A stretch of DNA of 64,000 nt from Gyromitra esculenta (taxonomy: Eukaryota > Ascomycota > Pezizomycetes > Pezizales > Discinaceae): contig JBCAML010000005.1 in NCBI GenBank assembly GCA_038503075.1, positions 1,922,001 to 1,986,000 of the forward strand. The letters are read 5' to 3'. The translations under genes and the position numbers were made by a program. Positions 9,598 to 19,715 of the stretch are shown piece after piece. The notes beneath the pieces were generated by a model. The model saw only the letters and a program-made list of their open reading frames with translations, was not told where the DNA came from and ran no database searches. The stretch's first letter is position 1, and each line of letters opens with the position of its first letter.

Positions 9598-10622
9598 GAC
9601 TCAACTGAGTCTGCTGCATCGAAGGCGGAAAAACGGGGTGGCAAGGGCGGTGGAAAAACAGAGGAAGCAGGAGGAGCAGCGGGGGCGTTAATAGCAGCTC
9701 CCCTCATGGCGGGGCGTTTTGAGGCGGAGGGGCAGTTGGAGAAGATGTGTCCTTCCCCAGCACAGAACAGGCAGCGGTTATTGGTTTGTCTCCATGTTTT
9801 TTCCTCGGGCGATAGTTTTCTTCTCCCGTTGATTTGAACATAGCGTTGTTCAGGGGCAGGGCGGGAGGTAGAGGTTCGACCGAAGGATAAATCCATAGGG
9901 GCAAGCCCTCCTGGGGCGAAGGAGGAGGAGGCAGGGGTGAAGGCGGCGGGGGCGGCGGCAGGGGCGGTGAACTGTCCCATGGTGTTGCGGGTATTGTTCT
10001 TCTTCTCTTCTCTTCTTGCTCGGATACGGTTGTCTAAGCGGAGGAGGAAGGCACAGAGGGACGTAAAGGTGGTGGGGAAGTCGGCGACAGTTACCACAGC
10101 TTCTTTCAGTTCATCAGACATCCCGAATTCCAGGGCGTCGTTCTTTGCTGACTCGTCGTAGTTTAACCTCCCCATGATTCGTTGAAAGTCGGCGAGGTAA
10201 GCTGAGAAATCTCGTTTTCCTTGTCGGAGCTGGTGCAATTCGCGGCGGGCGGTTCCCAGTGGGTCGGGGTCGCCGAAGGCGGTCTCCAAGGCAGTAATCA
10301 ATTCAGCAGCGTTGTTCCAGGTAGTGGTCCCGTCAGGGAGGACAGAGTGGCGAATCTGTTCGAGGGCGGCCCCCTCGAGACGGCTGATAGCATACAATAT
10401 CATATTGTTGCTATTAGAGAAGCGGTCGGCGTTAACCGAGAGTTTTGATCGAAGTTGTAGGACGAATCCGGGGAGTTTGTCGCGGGACCCATTGAATTTA
10501 TCTGGGTCGGGCATTTTGTCCGCGGTGGCAAGGGCGCAAGTGAGGACGGCGATAAGGAGGCGGGCGACTTCTGTTTCAGCCGCTTGTAGTTGGGACTGGC
10601 AAGTGTTGAACCTCGCCGTCAT
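9588..10622 (-). CDS. Gag protein of element 2
   Basis: This is a 344-residue Gag highly similar to that of element 1, with the same capsid core and CCHC knuckle (CLFCAGEGHIFSNC). It starts at the equivalent ATG (MTARFNTCQSQLQ). The Pro-rich linker present in element 1 is replaced by a short unrelated segment (LLIAVLTCALATAD). Sequence upstream of the ATG aligns with the element 1 leader but has frame-changing gaps and no matching first ATG, so the longer N-terminus cannot be made here. The gene ends in the frameshift heptamer. The ORF is intact, so it could still supply capsid protein in trans. Confidence 0.85.
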   Translation of the reverse strand: MTARFNTCQSQLQAAETEVARLLIAVLTCALATADKMPDPDKFNGSRDKLPGFVLQLRSKLSVNADRFSNSNNMILYAISRLEGAALEQIRHSVLPDGTTTWNNAAELITALETAFGDPDPLGTARRELHQLRQGKRDFSAYLADFQRIMGRLNYDESAKNDALEFGMSDELKEAVVTVADFPTTFTSLCAFLLRLDNRIRARREEKKNNTRNTMGQFTAPAAAPAAFTPASSSFAPGGLAPMDLSFGRTSTSRPAPEQRYVQINGRRKLSPEEKTWRQTNNRCLFCAGEGHIFSNCPSASKRPAMRGAAINAPAAPPASSVFPPPLPPRFSAFDAADSVESLN

Positions 10623-10814
10623 GTTGTTCTTCTCAACGACTTCCTGCCCGGCGTCCGCGTGAGGTTTTCGACCCGCCGTTGCAGAGGGAGCGAATTTCGT
10701 AGCGAGGCGAGGTCGGCGTTGCGGCGGCTAAGTTCTCAAATGTTGAAGGCGCTGGGCGGGCTGCTGGTGATGTTTTTTGAGGTAGGCGGCAGGAGTGTAG
10801 ACAGAAGAACGTAA
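10623..10814 (-). other. Leader of element 2, including a degenerate PBS
   Basis: This lies between the 5' LTR and the gag ATG. The site after the LTR on the - strand reads TT then ACGTTCTTC (10804-10812). Its complement AAGAACGT is only approximated in the LTR (AAGACGT at 11010-11016, one base missing), so the self-priming match seen in element 1 is imperfect here. The remainder is decayed gag leader. Confidence 0.6.
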
Positions 10815-11198
10815 TCTCAGCGAGCCGAGATTCTCGCTCTCGCGTATCCCCCGAGATAAGCCGCTACTATAACGAGAATCCTACGACAGGAGAGGCGCTG
10901 GGCGTTCTGCTGCGCTCTACGTGGCCAAAGATAGTGACTTGAGGCGGCGACAATGAAAGGTTATGATAACCGAGGCCAGTATTGTAAAATACAAGAGCGC
11001 GATAAGAAGACGTCTTAAAAAGAAAAGAAGGAAAAGTATAACAAGAGGGAATCCCTTCGCTTATATACCACATTCCAACTCATTCACGACAAAGACCGAC
11101 TCATCAGAATTAAAACCCAAAGAACACAAAAGACAAGACAACGCAACAACCCTGTAACCCCATATCTAACCGACCAACGAAAGCAATCATCCATGAAA
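10815..11198 (-). repeat. 5' LTR of element 2
   Basis: On the - strand it starts TTTCATGG and ends CGCTGAGA, 384 bp. Conserved blocks shared with LTR1 include TATATAAGCG, TTGTATTTTACAATAC and CTTATCTCGGGGGATAC. Other parts are strongly diverged, more than the coding regions of the two elements. Its right boundary is exact because LTR3 resumes at 11199. Confidence 0.92.
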
Positions 11199-11368
11199 TA
11201 TACCTCATAACCCTACGCTGTCGCCGCCTTCAAGTCCTCTTTACTTGAACCTCTCGTAGAGCCTGTGGAATCTCGTGAACACTCTTGTCGCTTAGTTTCC
11301 CATTCAAGTAGCACTGCTCATCTCGGGGGATACCTGAGAGCTTGACAGGGAAACCTCGCTCCTTGAGA
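11199..11368 (+). repeat. LTR3, right part of an older LTR disrupted by element 2
   Basis: The sequence from TATACCTCATAACC to CTCCTTGAGA matches the last ~170 bp of the element 1 LTR, which in LTR1 follows GGT. The left part must lie beyond the window's left edge, on the far side of element 2. Whether it is a solo LTR or belongs to a full element cannot be seen. Confidence 0.9.
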
Positions 11369-12171
11369 CTATCTTCGGCTTCTCCAATACCTCCTTCTTC
11401 CAGTAATGCTCAGGATCCAATCTACTCTCGGTGATGCAGTATTTATGCAAGACAATGCACCAGTCCATAAAGCCATTATTGTGATGGAGTGGCTTGAATC
11501 TGCTGGTATTCAAGTTGACGAGCATCCTCCCTATTCACCTGATCTCGGATGATGTGATTTGATTTCATTTGTTTATTGTTTTATCAATGGGTCGCATACG
11601 TATACGGTCATCACGTTTTGACGTCGTTCTTCGTTTCTACGGTTCTCCTATCGCAACGAGCATGTCTTTGTCATCGAAAGAGTTGAACGCAGATATGTCA
11701 AGGGTTTTCCCCTCTTGTTGTACTTTTTCTTCTTCTTTTCCTAAGCAACGTCTTCTATTGTACACTCACTGTATTTTACAAATACAACCTAAAGATCACA
11801 CCTCGTAATCTTTCGCTGTCGCCGTCTTCAAGTCATTATAACTTGAACCATTGGTAGAGCCTGTAGAATCTTCGTGCATCCTCCTGTCGTTGGTTTTCCG
11901 TTCAAGTAGCACTGCTCATCTCGGGGGATACCTGAGAGCTTGACGGGAATCTCGCTCCTTGAGAGTTGAGCTTAAAAAAAGGCTTCAAATTCAATACCCA
12001 AAAATCTCGGAAACACCTGGAGGTAAAGATGCAGTTAAGCAGAAGCTGGTGGAGGTATTACCACTAGTTTGGGACACTATTCCTGAAGAATTCTTTGAGA
12101 AGTTATGGAGGTCTATGCCCAGGAGAGTGGAAGCGGTTATTAAAGCTAAAGGATGGTATACCAAGTACTAG
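11369..12171 (+). pseudogene. Tc1/mariner transposase relic, interrupted by two LTRs
   Basis: Two fragments of one DDE transposase flank LTR4. The first (about 11420-11548) reads MQDNAPVHKA and HPPYSPDL, the block with the second catalytic Asp. The second (about 11965-12171) reads ELKKRLQIQYPKISE and VWDTIPEEFFEKLWRSMPRR, ending KGWYTKY and a TAG stop at 12169-12171. Family members read SPDLNPIEHVW at the third catalytic residue. Here the NPIEH part is missing and a stop occupies the Trp position, so the active-site Glu is lost. The N-terminal half lies left of LTR3, outside the window. The gene is dead. Confidence 0.88.
11563..11964 (+). repeat. LTR4, solo LTR inside the transposase relic
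   Basis: This 402-bp LTR has the same termini (TTTCATTT ... CCTTGAGA) and shared blocks including TAAGCAACGTCTTCTA and CATCTCGGGGGATACCTGAG. It is flanked by TTTGA (11558-11562) and GTTGA (11965-11969), a 5-bp duplication with one mismatch. No internal region remains, so it arose by LTR-LTR recombination. Its divergence from LTR1 and the altered TATA box mark it as older than element 1. Confidence 0.9.
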
Positions 12172-14376
12172 TTCAAATTTTCGGGCTTTTCTTATTATTT
12201 TTCGGGCTTTTCTTTATTTAACTTATAATCACTTCTCACTATTATCTATATTTTTAATTAGGAGCGTGTAGCTAGCCTGGCGGTTGTGTAATTTGATTTT
12301 TTCTTCGAGCTTGTTAACTTCACTTTTCTTGGTGAGGGAGGCGCTGACTAAGCGATCACGAAGACTTCTGAATAGGGACTGTACCAAGCCCTCAACGGGC
12401 CGAACCTTATATCATGCAGGCCCAGGTTGTAAATGGATAAGATCGGCCATTTTATTACTTGGGTCGGGCCGGTCGGACTTTCATATTATATGACCCGAGT
12501 TCAAACTTTTATATAGGTCAGTCAGTTTAGACCCATACGATTGGCCTGAGTGGGGTGGGTACATTAGGATCTGGAATGATAATTCTCAACAACTGCATAT
12601 CTCTAGGGAGTACCAAGCTCAAGGAGGCCAATTACATGGTGGATTTTTCATTTCCTGAAAGGCTAAATAAGTTAAGCATGTTTAGTGCGCAATTCTCGCT
12701 CACCTCGTGCTGGCCCTAGGGTTACGGCCGTCTCTCATAGCCATAAATAATCTCTACTGAAAGCCATAATCGGTATCTTATTACCGGCTTGTTATGCTGC
12801 GATGTTACACAATGTAGCATATGCTCGTTGCCAAGCCCAAATACCTACCACATGTTCTGGTCAGTTTTGTCGTTTTTATAAATACTGGCCAACTAGAAGA
12901 AGACGTTACCCCTGCCTAGGTATCAAGCTATCTAGATCTATCCTGCACCTAGTATTGATTCCCCTCCCTCCGTGTAACAGCTGGTGATTTGCATGCTGAC
13001 TTCAGTGGAATAGTCAGAACTATTTGCTAGATCCAGTAGGCTCTAGGGTTTGAAAGCCTCGCTTGGTCGCGGTGTCGATCACTTCTGTTTCGAATCATCT
13101 TGTTATGATTATATGATCTTTAGGGCACGGCGGGTTTCGGAGGGTTCACAATTCTATCGACGTGGGGTCTTTGGGCTTGATAGGTGGGCTTTTTAGCTTG
13201 TGATACCCTGCCCGCTGAATGTATATGAAAAATACCTTTGCGAGATGCTAGATACTTGAATAGTCCAACAGCCTACTCAACAGGCTTCTCGGACATCTTG
13301 TCCGTCCTGTTTGCCTTGCGAGGTGCCTGTATGAGGTGGAGGTAAAAGGGTTGGGGACTTGAAGGAGGTTGGCTGATTGCTCACGAGTCAATAGCCGATT
13401 TGAATCGATGATGTGCTTACACGGTGCTAGCGCTGAGAGATATATGGCCAAATCGCCACTATCTATAGGGGTATCTGCCCTGCGGGAGTGCCGAATTCCG
13501 ATCCCGGGTGTATTTTTATAGCAAGACTCGGTTGCACAGGTGCGTCGTATAAAAGTTTTTGCGCTAGTAGGCTGACATCGGTGCCGGCCCGTAGCTAAGG
13601 CATCGCTGAACGCTCGGACCAACCCATATTTCTATGTCCCAACGGCTATCTAGACTTTCCCAATGGCTAATAGGCCTGGTATAGAACAGTGGGGCAATGT
13701 TGTTTCCGAGATACGTAGTTGTATGTGTGACGGTGCAATCTAACCAAATGCAATGTGATCAATTCTACATGGTTTATTTCGGTAAAGTTGATTAGTACCA
13801 ACAGATTCGCAATTTGTCGCGATTTAATAGAGGTCAGGCCACCCGAGCGGAGTTTTCAATCTGTATAGGTAATTATTAACAAGCCTTTTTCTCTCGTGAA
13901 TTTGGTCTCTGTTCGATAAGTCGGGATTAAGCTTTCTGCAAACTGGTCTTTTCGATAATTGGGAATGGAAAGTGGCCCGAGTGACACTCTATGATTCCGG
14001 AGACCACAAGTGGTGTTTTCTTCAATTCTATGCGTGGGCGAGGTCACTATTTCAGAGAATTTCAAAAGATTTAAGGTTATACGAGTTTGATTTACGGCTA
14101 TCAAAGCCTATATATAGAATATAAAAAGGGTGACCGGGAGGGCCTAGGACCCAACCACCAACCATTCTTCCACTACCTCCCCTACATCAAACAAAACAAA
14201 AGGGCCTTCAGCCTGGAGGGCGTATCCCGTAAAATTCCACATTTTTACTTCAAACTTTGCACTCCCACTTGTATCGAACCTTCCTGACGGTATCTATGAT
14301 CACATCTGTGATGGAAGTTAGTATACTTTTTCATCGCCGAGAAGCAAAACACTGTTTTACATACCTTATGTATCAC
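12172..14376. other. Spacer without a recognisable gene
   Basis: Just after the transposase relic a TTCGGGCTTTTCTT motif occurs twice (12179-12215), perhaps part of the Tc1 3' region. GGGCCGG-rich patches near 12470 look like decayed repeat. A 124-residue open frame on the - strand (13248-13622) resembles nothing I know. No RNA gene found. Confidence 0.6.
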
Positions 14377-15150
14377 TTAAATGGCAGTGAAGGTAGGGAT
14401 AGGAAAGGTGTGGGGAGGAGCGCCAGAGTGATCAAAGGTACTGGGTGGAGCAACCGTGTGAAGGGGAGCGCCAGAGTGATCAAAGGTGGTCGGGGTGGGG
14501 GCTGTGTGGAAAGGAGCACCGGAGTGATCAAAGGAGTGTGGAGGAGCAACTGTGTGGAGGGGAGCGCCGGAATGATCAAAAGTAGTGGTCGAACTGATTG
14601 CCCTTGCGACGATAGGAGTAGAGAATACGCCAGTGTGGTGCGGTCCGGAAGGACGAGTAAAGCTGCCAGTCGGGACGAGAGAAATGGGGCCACCTGGGTT
14701 AAAGGAGAGAGGAGTTCCAGTTGGGACGCCAGAAATGGGGCCACCTGGGTTGTAGGAGAGAGGAGTTCCAGTCGGGACGCCAGAAATGGGGCCACCTGGG
14801 TTGTAGGAGAGAGGAGTTCCAGTCGGGACTAGAGAAATGGGGCCGCCTGGGTTGTAGGAGAGAGGAGTTCCAGTTGGGACGCCAGAAATGGGGCCGCCTG
14901 GGTTGTAGGAGAGAGGAGTTCCAGTTGGGACGCCAGAAATGGGGCCGCCTGGGTTGTAGGAGAGAGGAGTTCCAGTCGGGATGCGGGAAATGGGGCCGCC
15001 TGGGTTATAGGAGAGAGGAGTTCCGGAAGGAATGCCAGTAGGAGGGACTATAGTGAAAGTCAGGGTAGGAGCTTCGCCCTGTGGGACTGGGACAGCACCG
15101 ACAAGGGCGGCGAGGAAGCTGGCGGTGAAGGTGAAAGTGAGATATTGCAT
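14377..15150 (-). CDS. Secreted Gly/Pro/Ser/Thr-rich tandem-repeat protein
   Basis: The start at 15150 gives 257 residues and a clear signal peptide (MQYLTFTFTASFLAALVGAV). An upstream in-frame ATG at 15186 would bury it behind 12 polar residues. The mature protein has seven 17-residue repeats of the form VPTGTPLSYNPGGPISG. They are followed by a linker and four ~16-residue repeats around FDHSGAPLHTVAPP. There is no transmembrane segment, GPI signal or known domain. This resembles repeat-rich fungal wall or secreted proteins, but the function is unknown. A TATA box and a 50-nt 5' UTR intron (15247-15198) support expression. Confidence 0.82.
   Translation of the reverse strand: MQYLTFTFTASFLAALVGAVPVPQGEAPTLTFTIVPPTGIPSGTPLSYNPGGPISRIPTGTPLSYNPGGPISGVPTGTPLSYNPGGPISGVPTGTPLSYNPGGPISLVPTGTPLSYNPGGPISGVPTGTPLSYNPGGPISGVPTGTPLSFNPGGPISLVPTGSFTRPSGPHHTGVFSTPIVARAISSTTTFDHSGAPLHTVAPPHSFDHSGAPFHTAPTPTTFDHSGAPLHTVAPPSTFDHSGAPPHTFPIPTFTAI
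14411..14582 (-). repeat. 48-bp coding tandem repeat (four units)
   Basis: Imperfect units encode FDHSGAP(L/F/P)HT followed by a Pro-rich spacer. The + strand shows the repeated core GGAGCGCCAGAGTGATCAAA. They sit at the C-terminal end of the secreted repeat protein. Confidence 0.8.
14677..15033 (-). repeat. 51-bp coding tandem repeat (seven units)
   Basis: Seven nearly identical 51-bp units encode the 17-residue GTPLSYNPGGPIS repeat. Units differ mainly in the residue after PIS (R, G or L) and at single silent sites, which suggests recent expansion. Unit number may vary between strains. Confidence 0.9.
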
Positions 15151-15197
15151 TTTGAAGTCGTAGGAGTAATCTGAGTGAACTAACACTTGATCTAAAT

Positions 15198-15247
15198 CTA
15201 TAAAGATTAGAAAACGAAGTCAATTTGAGAGTGAAGCTGTGACTTAC
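15198..15247 (-). other. Predicted 5' UTR intron of the repeat-protein gene
   Basis: On the - strand a GTAAGT donor at 15247 pairs with a TTTATAG acceptor ending at 15198, with a CTAAT branch-like site close upstream. The intron is 50 nt, 47 nt before the chosen ATG. Inferred from splice signals only. Confidence 0.6.
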
Positions 15248-15346
15248 TCGAGTGAATGTAAGAGGATGAAGAGGAAAGTGAGAATGCGAGGCGGTGATGA
15301 ACTGCTAGGCTGAGCTGGTGAGTTGGAAAAGGAGGAAAACGTGTAG

Positions 15347-15355
15347 ATTTATATA
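15347..15355 (-). promoter_or_regulatory. TATA box of the repeat-protein gene
   Basis: TATATAAAT on the - strand, about 200 nt before the ATG and about 100 nt before the 5' UTR intron donor. Confidence 0.55.
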
Positions 15356-16649
15356 TTTTCGTCAACCTCTTTGAAGACTAGTAAACCAATTCACAACTTC
15401 AAGCTGACTTGAGGAATCAGAACGATATACAGGCAACGGCACTTTCCATATACTCATGCCTGTCAACAGCCCTACCATACCAACTACCGACAACGTATAA
15501 TAATTATAGATGCTATGCCGATGCTGAACCTGAATTTCAAGAAACCGTACCCAGTAAAAAATTAAAAACAAAATTAAAAAACGGTTATTTCTCAAGTCGT
15601 ATTGCTCCCGGGTTTCCGCTACCTCCATGCCTGCATAGGTTACCATCGCAACTATACCGATGGGTGGCATGGGGTTTTTTCGGCCGTTCGGAAGATAGAT
15701 CTTCGCATAGCGAGGTAAAACAAGCATTCACAAATTGAACTGGGTATAAATCTTCCGGGGCCCCGAAGAGTTGGATTATTCATATATATACCCTAGACAG
15801 TGTTAAACGCCCCATTTCAAGCTTGGCCCCCTGCAAAAATAACTTCCTGCAGCATATGTAATAGGATTTTAAGTATGGAAATTTCTTAATCTAGAGGGGA
15901 TTTACAGTAAAAGCTGACGCGTCTTCCGTTAGGGATTTTCGGCGTCGTTCCTTGGGTGGATTGGATTCATTTTATGAAACTCCGCTGTCAGTTCGTTTAC
16001 CGGACCGGTACCAGGGACCTACTGACCGGGATTACGAATTAGGGTGACTTTATTTGCACAATCCAGTAGACATCGACAGATTGTACTGTAATCAGTCACA
16101 CCTTGCCTATTTGGGGTTTCAGAGATAGAGAGTCCACGTACGTTCTAGTCAATATACGTGTTCTGAACACCTAATTAATCATTCTCCAATACTAACGCAT
16201 TAAACACATTGCTCGCGTGCTTGATTCCCATAATCACAACATCGGATAGTGAGGCGAGTTTTGCTAATCGCGATATTGGGGTATTTAGGTGATCAAGTAA
16301 TCCAAAATTACACTATTTACACATATAACTAGATCTTCGATCCTAGAGCCGTATCAAAGTTAAAAGAAGAGGTCAAAGCTAGAGCAAAAAACTCACGCAT
16401 TGAAGAGGGTAAATATTTCGGGGCAAAATTTTTTTTTTGGCATCATGTCGCGCGGGTTGCATGAAAAAATCTAGTCCAGCCAACCTCAGTAGAATACAAG
16501 GAGAAAGCTTATTGAACTCGAATTCTTTTCGCAACCAGACAGTTGAGCTCATATCACGGAAGCCCGCCTATGGCAATGCTAGCACCCGGCCCCGGTGAAT
16601 TAGGAGCATTTCCGAATTTCCCAGTCAATAATACTGACCTTATTACTAG

Positions 16650-16680
16650 AACGCCACCAATAGCAGGTGGCGTTTTTTAG
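16650..16680 (+). other. Strong hairpin followed by a T-run
   Basis: AACGCCACC and GGTGGCGTT form a perfect 9-bp stem with a 7-nt loop (16650-16674), running into six Ts. It has the shape of a bacterial intrinsic terminator, but no gene precedes it and the setting is fungal. Confidence 0.4.
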
Positions 16681-19600
16681 ACTGAAAATTACTTAGTGCG
16701 TATGCAGAATGGAAATGTATGATATAGAGATAGTACAAGTCTAGGATATCCTTGAAGTAACCATTTTGGTTCTTTCCTCCGAAAAAACCATGTACAACAT
16801 AAACAAGATATCACGACGTTTCAAACCCTCGGTGAATGATTTCCGATGGCAAATTGCTTTGGTTATAATTGCACGCCTACAAGCGCTAGTATACCGCCGG
16901 TGAAGATGATCAATAGTGCTTCTCCGAGGTAACTATACGTCGGACTTACTGACCGCTTGCCGATTGATATGAAGGAAAGTTGGCCGGTTTATGACCGCGA
17001 CATCTGTACTTCGGCATTATTCAAACGCGAAGTAAATTATTGATCATCCTCGAATCACATCGGTCTGAATCTTATGTTTGAGAATTGACATCAAATTGCA
17101 AAGTGACACTAAGACTCATTCAATAGGTTCAGATGATATTGGTTCAAAGTTAGAGAGTTTGAATCAGTACGCCTTGGTGCTAAATCGAGTCTGGTTTCGA
17201 TATATCACAGTGAATTTAATTCGCATACACTCTCACTCGTTATGATTCCTTCGCCCACTTTCTATAACATAGAGATTCGCTACAATCGTAATTAAGCACT
17301 CAATCCTCTTGCCATTAAGTCTACTCAGAGTAATCTCTAGCTTTGATACATACCTTGCCGTTTGTGATCATGATCGTACCTCTTCTAACCATATAGCTAT
17401 CCCTCGTAAGATGCAACATCTCCTTAGAATATCGCTCCTTGGAAATAGGGTATATTTTGACCGATCACCAATCTACAACGCCATTTACCTCATAGCAGGC
17501 GTTCCTCACGTCATATCAAATTCACAATGGTTGGATATGAGCACGAGTAAGACCGGTACCTCGTATGCACAGGCACCGTTCTATTCGAGTAAACTCCGGA
17601 TATTAGTTCTGAGTGTAAAGGAACGAAATGAATTAATATCCGAATGTGCCTGAGAATACATATGTAGGCCTACGTCTGGTTTCGGAAGCGCCTGTTTAGG
17701 ATCCGGGGGGAATTTACACTCATTTAAACGCTCGCTGAATTGATGTATGTGCGCGAGGTAATCTTATAATTACATGTACATATACTAGAGCAAAACGTAT
17801 ACCCTTCCGTATACACCTGTGTATTCTAACGAGCTTTGTCAATATGCCTCTTAAGCTTAGTATGTACGTATACATTGCATTTTACGATTTACATTTTGGG
17901 GAACCTACCGCGGGAGACGTCGCGACCATGGGCCATGGGGGTTTAAGACTCAGGAAAAACCTCGAAGCTTAGTATCGGAAGATATATGGTATATATATTT
18001 AGCAATTTATAACATCAACACGTATATTACCCGTGCACTCTGAGCGCATTTAAATCGGCATATATGTACGCATACAGAAATCTGAAACTGGGATTTGAAA
18101 ATAATGTATGCGGCCTTCACGGGATAATATATGGCGATGCCCCCTCAATTGCAAGGAGATATTTTCCACAAAGCTTGTTTGAATGTAGCTTTTAGATCGT
18201 CATTTCCTCGCCCTATTCGAGGTTGGCTGATACTCTAGACCTACACATATACTTGTATGCAAATATATATTCTGACACTTGCCGGTAGTATACAAGGTCT
18301 AGGTGGGAGTCGAGCTGAATATAGGAATACTAAGCAAGATCTTACTGGTGGTAATGTCAATCGATCAGGGGCCTAGGGATGGACGGGTGGCTGACCGGAC
18401 CAGTACTGTGCTTGCTTGTTCACACGAGACACTGGGCGGGGGCTTATTTTTAGAGAAAAACATAGCATACGGGCTTTAAAAGGTATGGAAAGCCATTACC
18501 AAATAAACTATTTTAGCTAGAGAGCACTGGTGAGGAAATAGTCTATAAACCACAGAGTTATGGTTGGTGTTGGTACTTGGGTGCGCCTGTGCTGGAGTTT
18601 GCTTTGGAACCTATGGAGAATATACCGGACCAAGAAACGTATATTTGGATAATTTTAAATTTTTTCAGGAGGCTTTATTAATTCCTTTTTCGGAAAACCT
18701 CGGGCCTTAGGGCCAAAATCGCAAGATATTTCCCTTCGGAATTGATTTTGTGTGTAACTGACCCATCATCCCCCTTTATGGCCTATGCTGTCTCTCCTGA
18801 TGTAAACATTCGGTAGACCTAGACTCCGCCCCTGCCCCGGATACCGGAAGCTACACACTCTAATAAAATACTCCACAATATAGTCCTATTAGCATACTAG
18901 ACAGGGTATGCCACTACTCTGTTCCCTATATCCACAACCCCATTCACCAGTCCCCCCTTCAATCTATTATCGAAAGCTCTAACATTCATGGCTCAATATT
19001 GTGATGATGGTGCCTTCCTTTGTCCATTGAAGAATCATGACTCGTTAAAACGAGAGAAGGGGAAGCCAGGGCCCGGAATCAAAAGAAACAGAAAGGGATG
19101 GATGAAGGAGAAAGGAAGACAGAGGTGAAGCGGAGGATGAAGCGGGAGAAAGATGGAGAAAGAAGGGGACGGAATAAAGTCGCTCGTCTAAGGGGGTGAC
19201 CATATATTGAAGGCCCATCAATCGAGAAAAAAATATAGTGGAGAGTCTGGTCTAGAATATCCTCGTAGATCACTCCTCCAGTATGCGCCAACCTTAGATA
19301 AGTGGAATTGAAAAAGAACCAACGAAAAGCCCAAGCACGTAATTAGCGTCACAAGTTACGTCCCCAATATATAGCCACTTCTAGTAGTAATAAGAGAATA
19401 TATTAATTATACCTTACTATTGGGTTGATCCTCCACGTAGAGGGTTCCTATATATATCAAAGGCATATATATGTGATACACACGCGCACGCCCTCAGACT
19501 AGTATACGCATCCGCGGACGAAATCCTCCAAAGTCCCTCCCAAATGCACCTCTTCCAACACTTCATTGACGATTTCAGTATAGTCTACGAGGCCATTCGA

Positions 19601-19715
19601 GCCGAGCATCTACTCTTGCTCGAATATGCTCTGCTAGTGAAGGGCTATATTTGTAATCCTCGAAGGTTGCTCGAGCGACTTGAAGGTCTTCTATATATCA
19701 TAATGCCTACATGTA

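Larger units (their letters stand above)
1..11198 (-). mobile_element. Ty3/gypsy chromovirus, element 2 (outer copy, interrupted)
   Basis: On the - strand the order is 5' LTR (10815-11198), gag (9588-10622), the start of pol, element 1 inserted at 3236-9057, the rest of pol (84-3235), a polypurine tract (72-85) and the start of the 3' LTR (1-71), which is cut by the window edge. Removing element 1 and one copy of the GATGG duplication rejoins the pol frame exactly. The pol product closely resembles that of element 1, but the LTR is clearly diverged. Element 2 itself lies in another LTR, because LTR sequence resumes at 11199. It looks non-autonomous: pol is split, carries a nonsense codon, and the gag leader has lost its frame. 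Confidence 0.93.

Noticed and set aside
12360..12560. GGGCCGG-rich patch with GAGTTCAAAC, considered as a tRNA-derived SINE
   Set aside because: No A box at the right distance, no tail and no target duplication seen.
13248..13622. 124-residue - strand frame
   Set aside because: Arg/Ser/Thr-rich without recognisable domain; the region looks like decayed repeat.
14257..15041. + strand repetitive open frames opposite the secreted repeat protein
   Set aside because: They are antisense readings of the 51-bp and 48-bp repeats; only the - strand has signal peptide, TATA box and UTR intron.
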